A stretch of DNA of 64,000 nucleotides from Arthrobacter dokdonellae. GTDB lineage: Bacteria > Actinomycetota > Actinomycetes > Actinomycetales > Micrococcaceae. Below are positions 57,645 through 64,000 of the stretch, piece after piece. Made by a program: the position numbers and the translations under genes. Numbering within the stretch: position 1 is the stretch's first letter; each line of letters opens with the position of its first letter. The stretch is from assembly GCF_003268655.1 (NCBI RefSeq), contig NZ_CP029642.1, forward strand, positions 4,278,001-4,342,000. Reading direction: 5' to 3'. The notes beneath the pieces were generated by a model. It worked only from the letters and a program-made list of their open reading frames with translations, ran no database searches and was not told the origin of the DNA.

Positions 57645-59216
57645 CTACTCCGGCATGATCATGGTGCGCAGGTCGAGCTGGCGCAGCACCCGGTCGGCCA
57701 CTTCCGGATCGGTCGCGGCCTCGTTGCGTGCCGTGAGCACCTCCTGCCGGGCGGCGTCCAGGGCGATGGTCTGCACGGCGATGGCCAGTTCCCGGCCCCG
57801 ACGGCGTCGCCCGTCCGCACCGCCGTCGTCCACGTTTCCGTCCAGCAGTTCAGCGTGCAGGCGCTTCATCCTGGATTTGACCAGTTGCAGTTTTTCCTGC
57901 GGCAGGCTCTTGATGAGCTCGTTGTCCCGAAGGGCCGCCACGGCCGCATCCTGGGCACGCAGGGCCAGCAGCCGCCCGGCCTCACGCTCCTCCACGCCGT
58001 CGTCCGTTGCCTTTAAGACGCGCATGAGCCACGGCAGGGTGAGGCCGGGCAGCACCAGGGTGGCCAGCAGCACGGCACAGGCAACCACGATGATCTCGTG
58101 GCGGCCGGGAAACGCGTCGCCGGACGGCAGCACGGTGGGCAGGGCCAGCGCCAGCGCCAAGGTGGCCAACCCCCGCATGCCGCACCACGTGAGGATCACC
58201 ACGTCCTTGAGGCTGGTGGGCTGAAGCCCGCCCTCGGATTTGCGCGAAAGCAGCGCGAGGAGCCCGAACCACAGGAAACGGACCGCGATGACGAGGACGC
58301 TGATTCCGGCTGCCGGGGGAATCATGCCCCAAATTGCCGAACCTTCGGCGTTGACGACCTCGCGGACCTCGAGTCCCACCAGTCCGAACGCGAGCCCGGT
58401 GACGAGCAGTTCCACCACGTCCCAAAACGCCGCCCGGGTGACACGCTCGGCCGCGTCCTCGGCACGGGCGTGGCGCTTGATCTCCAGCGCCGTCACCACC
58501 ACGGCGATGACGCCGGAGGCATGGACCTCCTCGGCCAGGATGTAGGCGGCAAACGGGACCACCAGGGTCACGGCGCTGCGGGCCACGGAGGACGTGATGA
58601 GCCTGGTGATCAGCCCCGTCAGCCAGCCCATGAGCATGCCGACGACGACGGCCGCCACGGCTCCCAGGGCAAACTTGGCCGCCACTTCGGCCCCGAAGGG
58701 CTGGCCGGACAGGGCGCTGGCCACGGCCGCCTGGAAGACCACGATGGCGGCGGCGTCGTTGAACAGGCCCTCGCTCTGCAGCACGGTGATGAGGCGGCGG
58801 GGCATGTGCACGCGGCCCGACACCGATTCCACGGCCACCGGGTCCGGCGGGGCGGCCATCGCGCCCAGCGCCACGGCAGCAGGCAGGCCGATCCCGGGAA
58901 TCAACAGCCATGCGGCACCCGCCACCGCCGCGGTGGAGACCACCACGAGGGCCACGGCCAGCAGGATGATGGTCCGCCAACGGACACGGAACACCGACCA
59001 GGAGCTTTTCTGTGCGGTGGCGAAAAGCAACGGCGGAAGGAAGATGGGCAGGATCAGCTCGGGGTCGATCTGCAGGTCCGGGAAACCCGGGATGAACGTC
59101 ATGGCGACGGCCAGGAGCAACATGAGCACCGGGTACGGAAGCTTGAGCCTGTCTCCCAGCCCGACAGCAACCACCGTGGCGAAGAGGAGTCCGATGACCA
59201 GTACCAGCTGTTCCAC
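57645..59216 (-). CDS. Na+/H+ antiporter (CPA1/NhaP type)
   Basis: A 523-residue monovalent cation/proton antiporter with about 12 membrane helices and a cytosolic C-terminal domain of about 120 residues. Transport-core residues are visible in GAMAAPPDPVAVESV (unwound helix region) and EGLFNDAAAIVVFQ (the FND motif). It should expel Na+ and help pH balance. The GTG start has TAAGGT six bases upstream. It is separated by 105 bases from the CitE-like gene. Confidence 0.9.
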   Translation of the reverse strand: MEQLVLVIGLLFATVVAVGLGDRLKLPYPVLMLLLAVAMTFIPGFPDLQIDPELILPIFLPPLLFATAQKSSWSVFRVRWRTIILLAVALVVVSTAAVAGAAWLLIPGIGLPAAVALGAMAAPPDPVAVESVSGRVHMPRRLITVLQSEGLFNDAAAIVVFQAAVASALSGQPFGAEVAAKFALGAVAAVVVGMLMGWLTGLITRLITSSVARSAVTLVVPFAAYILAEEVHASGVIAVVVTALEIKRHARAEDAAERVTRAAFWDVVELLVTGLAFGLVGLEVREVVNAEGSAIWGMIPPAAGISVLVIAVRFLWFGLLALLSRKSEGGLQPTSLKDVVILTWCGMRGLATLALALALPTVLPSGDAFPGRHEIIVVACAVLLATLVLPGLTLPWLMRVLKATDDGVEEREAGRLLALRAQDAAVAALRDNELIKSLPQEKLQLVKSRMKRLHAELLDGNVDDGGADGRRRRGRELAIAVQTIALDAARQEVLTARNEAATDPEVADRVLRQLDLRTMIMPE

Positions 59217-59222
59217 GCTCTC

Positions 59223-59228
59223 ACCTTA
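59223..59228 (-). promoter_or_regulatory. Leaderless -10 box, antiporter gene
   Basis: TAAGGT ends six bases before the GTG at 59216. Confidence 0.6.
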
Positions 59229-59304
59229 GCGTCTCCCGAGGACCCGCACCCTGATCCTCCCGCGCAGCCTGCCTGTTGCTCCCCGGTCGTGGGGCACGGG
59301 GGCC

Positions 59305-60825
59305 TCAGTCGTAGTGCTGCATCCCTGGCCACAGGGACGTCCAAGGGGCGCGGAGGCCGCGGCAGACCATGACGGCCCGTCCCTGTTCCTCGTTTTGGAC
59401 GCCGATCCCGTTATCCAGCCTGGCCTTCACGGTGCATGAGGTGAAGAGGTTGGACAGCTCATCGAAGCCCACAGTGACGGCGGCAGTCGCCGTTGCCGGC
59501 GGGGGGCCGTAGGCATGCAGCTGGTTCTGCCCGCTGAACACCGGCGGAAGTCCGCGGGTCGGCCCGAATTTCTCCAGCGCGCCCGCTTCCCCATAGTTCT
59601 GCGCCAACAGCACCGTGCGCGCCCGCTCGGCGGGCCGCAGTGCGTCGTAGACTCCAGCCACCTGGTCCACGTAGGCAGGCCAGCCCACGGAGTCCCTGGC
59701 CGTCTGGTTGACCGTGGCGATGACAGGTGGCAATGATGCCGCCGGGATTACCGGCAGCGCCACCACCACGGCCGTGGCCCCGGCAACCGCGACGGCGGTC
59801 CAGACGCCGGACCAACGGAGGGCACGGCGGCGCGCCCACTGGACGCTCACGGCGGACCCGGCAGCGTAGGCGAAGGCCAGCAGCCCGAACGTGTAGTAGG
59901 GCTGGCCGCCTGTGGCCAGGACGATCAGGGCGACGATCGGGTACGCCCAGGCAAATGCCCGCACCGGCCGCCACTCGGCGCGCCGAAACAACGCCACGAG
60001 ACCGGCGATCCAGATCGGGACGAGGGTGATGCCGAGGAGTATGAGCTGAAACGGCACGAAGTACAGCCTGTCGTCGCCGCCCTTGTCGCGCGCCAGCGCT
60101 CCGGCCATCGTGAGTTCCGGCCAGCCCGTCGCGGCCTGGTAAACCAGGTTCGGGGCCCCGACAAGCACGGCGGCGAGCACTCCTGCCCACAGCCATCTTT
60201 GGGTGAGGGCCCTGCGCGGTCCCGCCAGGAGCAGGCCGCCAAGGAAGCCGAGCAACAATAGCGCAATCAACCACTTGTTGTAGGTGCCCAGCCCCACCAC
60301 CAGGCCGGCGGGCAGCCACCACCGCGGCCGGTCCCGCAGCAACGCCCGGCAGGCGAACAGGATGAACCCCAGCCATGGCAACAGGTCGGCGGAAGCCGTC
60401 AACAGGATATGCCCGGCAATGAAGACAAACGTTGAACTGGCGCCCGCCGCAGCCAGCAGCTGTGCCCGGGCGCCGCCGCCGAGTTCGGCCGACAGCAGGG
60501 CCGTCAGGGCCACGGCGCCGAGGGCGAACAGCATCGCCGGCACGCGCAGCGCCCACAGGTTGTCGCCAAACACCCAGATCCCGGCCCGGACAACCATCGG
60601 CGTCAAGGGGGACTGGTCCACATAGCCCCAGGCCGGATGCATGGACAGGACGCGGAAATACAGTTCGTCACGATGGTAGCCGTACCGCGTCACGGTCAGC
60701 AGGAACAGGGCCGCGTCAACGGCCAGGACCACGGCCACCGGGCGCCAGGCAAAAGGCGCCCGCAGGCTGTAGGCGATCCGCGCAGGGCCGCCAGGACTTG
60801 GCCGCATCGGCGGTGAGGGGGTCAT
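59305..60825 (-). CDS. ArnT/PMT-like membrane glycosyltransferase (GT39/83 type)
   Basis: A 506-residue polyprenyl-phosphate-sugar-dependent glycosyltransferase with about 10-12 helices. The first loop carries the catalytic acidic region (YHRDELYFRVL, HPAWGYVDQSPLTP), as in the ArnT/dolichyl-phosphate-mannose families. It would transfer a sugar from a lipid carrier to an envelope target outside the cytoplasmic membrane. It starts 18 bases after a small lipoprotein gene on the same strand. The acceptor is unknown. Confidence 0.85.
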   Translation of the reverse strand: MTPSPPMRPSPGGPARIAYSLRAPFAWRPVAVVLAVDAALFLLTVTRYGYHRDELYFRVLSMHPAWGYVDQSPLTPMVVRAGIWVFGDNLWALRVPAMLFALGAVALTALLSAELGGGARAQLLAAAGASSTFVFIAGHILLTASADLLPWLGFILFACRALLRDRPRWWLPAGLVVGLGTYNKWLIALLLLGFLGGLLLAGPRRALTQRWLWAGVLAAVLVGAPNLVYQAATGWPELTMAGALARDKGGDDRLYFVPFQLILLGITLVPIWIAGLVALFRRAEWRPVRAFAWAYPIVALIVLATGGQPYYTFGLLAFAYAAGSAVSVQWARRRALRWSGVWTAVAVAGATAVVVALPVIPAASLPPVIATVNQTARDSVGWPAYVDQVAGVYDALRPAERARTVLLAQNYGEAGALEKFGPTRGLPPVFSGQNQLHAYGPPPATATAAVTVGFDELSNLFTSCTVKARLDNGIGVQNEEQGRAVMVCRGLRAPWTSLWPGMQHYD

Positions 60826-60843
60826 CTGCGCGCCACCGCGCGC

Positions 60844-61089
60844 CTACAGGAGCTCATACGAGTCCACCGCCTGCTCGAGAATGGTGCGATACCGGAACCA
60901 TACGCTTGCCGGGGTCGCGGCGACAATAACACTGCTGCCGTGGCGGCCGCCGGCCGGCCTGGAACCACGGGAACGCGGACAACGCCGGGGCCGCGGTGCC
61001 GCGGGCCGGGCAACTGTCCCGCCGCAGCCTGCGAGCGGCAGGCCGGCCCCCAGCGCCAGGACGCCGGCGGCCAGCCGGAAATTCCTCAT
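60844..61089 (-). CDS. Small putative lipoprotein
   Basis: An 81-residue protein with a clear lipoprotein signal (MRNFRLAAGVLALGAGLPLAGC), the lipobox LAGC placing the lipidated Cys at residue 22. A strong AGGAG lies seven bases before the ATG. The mature part is short and Arg/Pro-rich, then ends FRYRTILEQAVDSYELL. The basic middle reads like a frame-shifted stretch, so it could be the remnant of a longer lipoprotein. It is followed closely by the glycosyltransferase gene. Confidence 0.55.
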   Translation of the reverse strand: MRNFRLAAGVLALGAGLPLAGCGGTVARPAAPRPRRCPRSRGSRPAGGRHGSSVIVAATPASVWFRYRTILEQAVDSYELL

Positions 61090-61203
61090 GGTGTTCTCCT
61101 AGATTGGAGCCCTCGCCTGGCGGCCGGGCTTGCATCTAGAGACGGCGCCGGCAGGGCACGGGTTCAACGCTGGAGGAAGACAGCAAAGATCTTTCGCCGC
61201 CGA

Positions 61204-61851
61204 TCAGGGGTTCAGCGCCTGCGCAATCGGGACATCCCCGTCGGTGAATTCGATGGTGCGGCGCACGGTGTCCGGGCGGCCAAGGACCGCCGCCGCCACG
61301 AGGGCGACATTGGCCCGGGAGGTGTTCCGGCTGGCGGGGTCGGCAGCCGTGGTGACGGCCCCGGTCGGGTCGTCCTGGGTCAGCGCCCCGGGCCCCAGGA
61401 TGGTCCAGGACAGGCCCGTGCCGCGCAGGTGCGCGTCTGCGGCCGCCTTGGCCTCGGCGTAGGGGAAGAAGCTGTCCTCTCGGGGGACGCCGTGGTCCGG
61501 GCCGGCCCCCAGGTAGGACACCATCACATAGCGCGTCACGCCGGCCTGGGCTGCGGCGTCCATGGAACGGATGGCCGCGTCGCGATCGACGGCGTATGTC
61601 CGTTCGGCGCTTCCCCCGCCTGCGCCCGCGGACCAGACGACCGCGTCCTGTCCGGCCATCAATGCGGCGAGCTCGTCCACGGACGCGGACACGACGTCGT
61701 GCACCACCGGGGTGGCCCCCGCCGCGGCAACATCGTCGATTTGGGCGGCGTTGCGGATCACGCCGGAAACCTCCCAGCCGCGCTCCTTGAGCAGCGGGGC
61801 CAACAGCAGTGCAATCTTCCCGTGCCCGCCAATGATCATGACCTTGCCCAT
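61204..61851 (-). CDS. NAD(P)H-binding SDR-like protein
   Basis: A 215-residue Rossmann-fold protein of the atypical SDR/NmrA-like group. The nucleotide-binding motif is GGHGKIA at residues 8-14, and the downstream region YAEAKAAADAHLRGTGLSWTIL is typical of the group. The active-site tetrad is only partly conserved. GAAGGAG precedes the ATG. Likely functions range from redox sensing to reductase activity, and I cannot choose. Confidence 0.82.
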   Translation of the reverse strand: MGKVMIIGGHGKIALLLAPLLKERGWEVSGVIRNAAQIDDVAAAGATPVVHDVVSASVDELAALMAGQDAVVWSAGAGGGSAERTYAVDRDAAIRSMDAAAQAGVTRYVMVSYLGAGPDHGVPREDSFFPYAEAKAAADAHLRGTGLSWTILGPGALTQDDPTGAVTTAADPASRNTSRANVALVAAAVLGRPDTVRRTIEFTDGDVPIAQALNP

Positions 61852-61999
61852 GCTGCCGCTCCTTCGTCACGGCGGCGGCCAGGAACCGCTGCCTGCGTCC
61901 TCCCAGTACACACCGGGCGCGACGAGGGCGCCAGTCAGGCGGCAGCGCCGACGGTGCACGCAGGCGGCCGCACAGCCAAGCATGCCGCCATGGGCGCAA

Positions 62000-62043
62000 A
62001 AAACCCGTGGCCCCTGGGCCTTTCGGCCGGGACCACGGGTTTT
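62000..62043 (-). terminator. Terminator after tRNA-Met
   Basis: AAAACCCGTGG pairs with CCACGGGTTTT around a GGGCC/GGCC inner hairpin. On the minus strand six T residues follow. It stands eight bases after the tRNA-Met gene. Confidence 0.9.
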
Positions 62044-62050
62044 GTTTCGG

Positions 62051-62124
62051 TAGCGGCGGGGAGGCTCGATCTCCCGACCTCACGATTATGAGTCGTGCGC
62101 TCTAACCAACTGAGCTACGCCGCC
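62051..62124 (-). tRNA. tRNA-Met (anticodon CAT)
   Basis: A 74-nt cloverleaf. Acceptor GGCGGCG pairs with CGCCGCT (one wobble), D-arm GCTCAGTTGGTTAGAGC, anticodon stem CACGA/TCGTG with CAT. The T-arm GGGAG-ATCGAGC-CTCCC has A instead of T at position 54. An elongator Met or a lysidine-modified Ile tRNA cannot be separated by eye. It lacks initiator features at the acceptor end. No CCA is encoded. Confidence 0.93.
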
Positions 62125-62186
62125 ATAAATGAGTTTGGCCCGTGTTGTCGGCCAAAACCGTATTGACACGAGCCACCCCATTTGCG

Positions 62187-62258
62187 AGCCCCCCACCGGA
62201 ATCGATCCGGTGACCTCGTTCTTACCAAGAACGCGCTCTACCACTGAGCTAGGGGGGC
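62187..62258 (-). tRNA. tRNA-Thr (anticodon GGT)
   Basis: A 72-nt cloverleaf with a perfect 7-bp acceptor (GCCCCCC with GGGGGGC), anticodon stem GTTCT/AGAAC around the loop with GGT, and T-arm ACCGG-ATCGATT-CCGGT. As in the next tRNA, position 54 is A. It is 62 bases upstream of tRNA-Met on the same strand, so they are probably co-transcribed. Confidence 0.95.
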
Positions 62259-62581
62259 AACGAGAAAATACTTTACCAGCGGTTTTGCAGGATGCGAAAT
62301 CGAGGATTCCACCCCTCGGGACCGGCCCCCGCATCGGGGCGTGAGAGGCGCGGATGGGGCCGTACACGGTGCCGAAATGCGGCCGGAACACCCCCATTTC
62401 CGGCGCATGGAACCGGGCAGTCCGGCCCACGGGGCGGGACTGATGACATGCGTCACAGCTCCGGGCGCGCGGATACCAGACAGGGGGCGGGGCACAAAGT
62501 TTCCTTTGCGCCCCGCCCCCTGTCCCGGCAAATTACGATTTCAAGGTTCCGACCGGATCATAGTGTCCGGCAACGGCCTCG
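62259..62581. other. Intergenic between deaD and tRNA-Thr
   Basis: This 323-base gap contains the deaD terminator (62479-62524) and should contain the tRNA promoter, which I could not place. No gene is supported. Confidence 0.5.
62479..62524 (-). terminator. Terminator after deaD
   Basis: A 20-bp stem with one A-C mismatch (62479-62499 with 62504-62524) and a 4-nt loop, 58 bases after the helicase stop. The CAAAG/CTTTG top and GC-rich base make it very stable. Confidence 0.85.
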
Positions 62582-64000
62582 TTACCACTTGCCCTTGCTG
62601 TTGAAGCTCTGGCCGCCCTCGTGGCGGGGACGGCGGTCGCCACCACCGTGTCCGGTGTGGCCCTGGCTGTTTCCCTGGCCGCGGTCCGCGCCGTAGCCAT
62701 GGTCCGCGCCGCGGTCCCGGTCGCCGCGGTAGCCGCCCTGGCCGCCGTCGAACTTCTTCCGGAAGCCGCCCTGGCCGCGGTCGCCACGGTCATCGCGGCC
62801 CTTGTAGCCTGCGCCGGAGGACGCCGGGCGGCGGCCCTTGTCCAGCTCGAGGTTGATGAGCTCCCCGCCGATGCGCGTCTTGCTCAGGGCACGCCATTGG
62901 TCCTTGGACAGCTCCGCGGGCAGCTCCACCAGGGTGTGGTCGGCGCGGATGTCGATGCCGCCGATCTGCGAGGAGGACAGGCCGCCCTCGTTGGCGATGG
63001 CGCCGACAATGGAACCGGGCATGACGCGCTGGCGGCGTCCCACGGCGATGCGGTAGGTGGCGTTGCCCTCGGTCAGCGTGCGGGTCGGGCCGCGGGAGCC
63101 GAAGCCGTCCTTGGCGCGCTCACGCTTCTGGTACTCCGGTGCTGCCGGCAGGTCCTGGACCAGCAGGGGCTGGCCGCCCTGGGCCATGACGGCCAGGGCC
63201 GCGGCGATCTCCGCGGCGGGGACGTCATGCTCTTCCTCGTAGCTGGCAATCAAGTCGCGGAACTTGGCCACGTCCTGGCTGGCCAGCGTCTCGGTGATCT
63301 TCTCGGCAAACTTGCCCAGGCGCAGCGAGTTGATGGTCTCGGCGGAGGGCAGGTGCATCTGCTCAACCGGCTGGCGGGTGGCCTTTTCAATGGCGCGCAG
63401 CAGGTACTTCTCGCGCGGGGTCATGAACAGGATCGCGTCGCCGGAGCGGCCGGCACGGCCGGTGCGGCCAATGCGGTGCACGTAGGACTCCGTGTCATGC
63501 GGGATGTCGTAGTTGATGACGTGGGAGATGCGCTCAACGTCCAGGCCGCGGGCAGCCACGTCGGTGGCGACGAGGATGTCGAAGCGGCCGTCGCGCAGGC
63601 CTTCGATGGTGCGCTCGCGCTGCTGCTGCGGAATGTCGCCGTTGATGGCGGCAGCCTGGAAGCCGCGGGACTTGAGCTTGTCGGCCAGGTCCTCGGTGGC
63701 CATCTTGGTGCGCACAAAGGCGATGACGCCGTCGAACTCCTCGACCTCCAGCACGCGGGTCAGCGCGTCGAGCTTGTGCGGGCCCATGACCTGCAGGTAG
63801 CGCTGGCGGGTGTTGGCGCCGGTGGTGGTCTTGGACTTGACCGTGACCTCGGCCGGATTGTTCAGGTACTGCTTGGAGATGCGGCGGATCTGACCGGGCA
63901 TCGTGGCGGAGAACAGGGCAACCTGCTTCTCGGCCGGGGTCTGGGACAGGATCTGCTCCACGTCCTCGGCGAAGCCCATGCGCAGCATTTCGTCGGCCTC
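62582..64000 (-). CDS. deaD: DEAD-box RNA helicase, 5' part outside window
   Basis: The C-terminal 472 residues of a CsdA/DeaD-type RNA helicase. The frame stays open through the window edge and begins EADEMLRMGF, just after the DEAD box of motif II, so the N-terminal Q motif and motif I lie outside. Motif III (FSATMP), helicase C with SDFDVLVATDVAARG-like and YVHRIGRTGRAGR segments, and a DbpA-type RNA-binding domain (RIAVGRRQRVMPGSIVGAI) are present. The last 75 residues are rich in Gly, Arg and Asp (RGG-like tail). It should remodel rRNA or cold-shock mRNAs. Confidence 0.92.
   Translation of the reverse strand, partial: EADEMLRMGFAEDVEQILSQTPAEKQVALFSATMPGQIRRISKQYLNNPAEVTVKSKTTTGANTRQRYLQVMGPHKLDALTRVLEVEEFDGVIAFVRTKMATEDLADKLKSRGFQAAAINGDIPQQQRERTIEGLRDGRFDILVATDVAARGLDVERISHVINYDIPHDTESYVHRIGRTGRAGRSGDAILFMTPREKYLLRAIEKATRQPVEQMHLPSAETINSLRLGKFAEKITETLASQDVAKFRDLIASYEEEHDVPAAEIAAALAVMAQGGQPLLVQDLPAAPEYQKRERAKDGFGSRGPTRTLTEGNATYRIAVGRRQRVMPGSIVGAIANEGGLSSSQIGGIDIRADHTLVELPAELSKDQWRALSKTRIGGELINLELDKGRRPASSGAGYKGRDDRGDRGQGGFRKKFDGGQGGYRGDRDRGADHGYGADRGQGNSQGHTGHGGGDRRPRHEGGQSFNSKGKW

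Overview
The window is a chromosomal segment of a high-GC actinobacterium, most likely Arthrobacter or a close relative in the Micrococcaceae. The evidence is the ribosomal and RNA polymerase proteins, a mycothiol gene (mshD), an actinobacterial GlnR-type regulator next to mshD, a MutT1-type Nudix/phosphatase fusion next to ppk1, and many promoters of the TANNNT type placed six or seven bases before a start codon. No prophage, transposase, CRISPR array or defence island is visible.

Positions 1 to about 22,450 hold the core expression genes, nearly all on the minus strand. In transcription order these are tRNA-Trp, secE, nusG, rplK, rplA, a double GNAT gene, rplJ (behind a long leader with an attenuator-like hairpin), rplL, rpoB, rpoC, rpsL, rpsG, fusA and tuf. 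Plus-strand genes are set into the gaps: a thiolase with a coupled YbaK-type deacylase, and a patatin-like lipase. A decayed VOC gene lies between rplL and the deacylase.

Positions 22,500 to 38,300 hold an aminotransferase, a two-component system whose kinase carries a PspC domain and faces a PspC membrane protein (LiaFSR-like layout), a large FAD/Fe-S oxidoreductase, phosphofructokinase, two GNAT or MFS genes with a PadR regulator, a YgfZ-type protein, a nitrobindin-type protein and small membrane proteins.

Positions 38,400 to 46,700 hold metabolic genes: GlnR-like, mshD, ppk1, mutT1, thyA, folA and a proteobacterial-type asd. From 46,700 to the end are a winged-helix protein, a fatty acid desaturase, an overlapping MaoC-MaoC-MFS-murB operon, a TetR/MFS pair with a doubled operator, DUF3188- and DUF2797-type proteins, a CitE-like lyase, a CPA1 antiporter, a membrane glycosyltransferase, a lipoprotein, a Rossmann protein, tRNA-Thr, tRNA-Met and a DeaD-type helicase cut by the window edge.

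The most unusual content is between the genes. Two families of short tandem repeats have a nearly fixed period, one of exactly 32 nt at four sites with a GGAGCGT core and one of 31 nt at two sites. There is also a 55-nt tRNA-like sequence with a canonical T-arm and encoded CCA just before a terminator, a 90-bp element with 16-bp perfect terminal inverted repeats, a 10-codon leaderless mini-ORF overlapping ppk1, and about a dozen predicted leaderless promoters.
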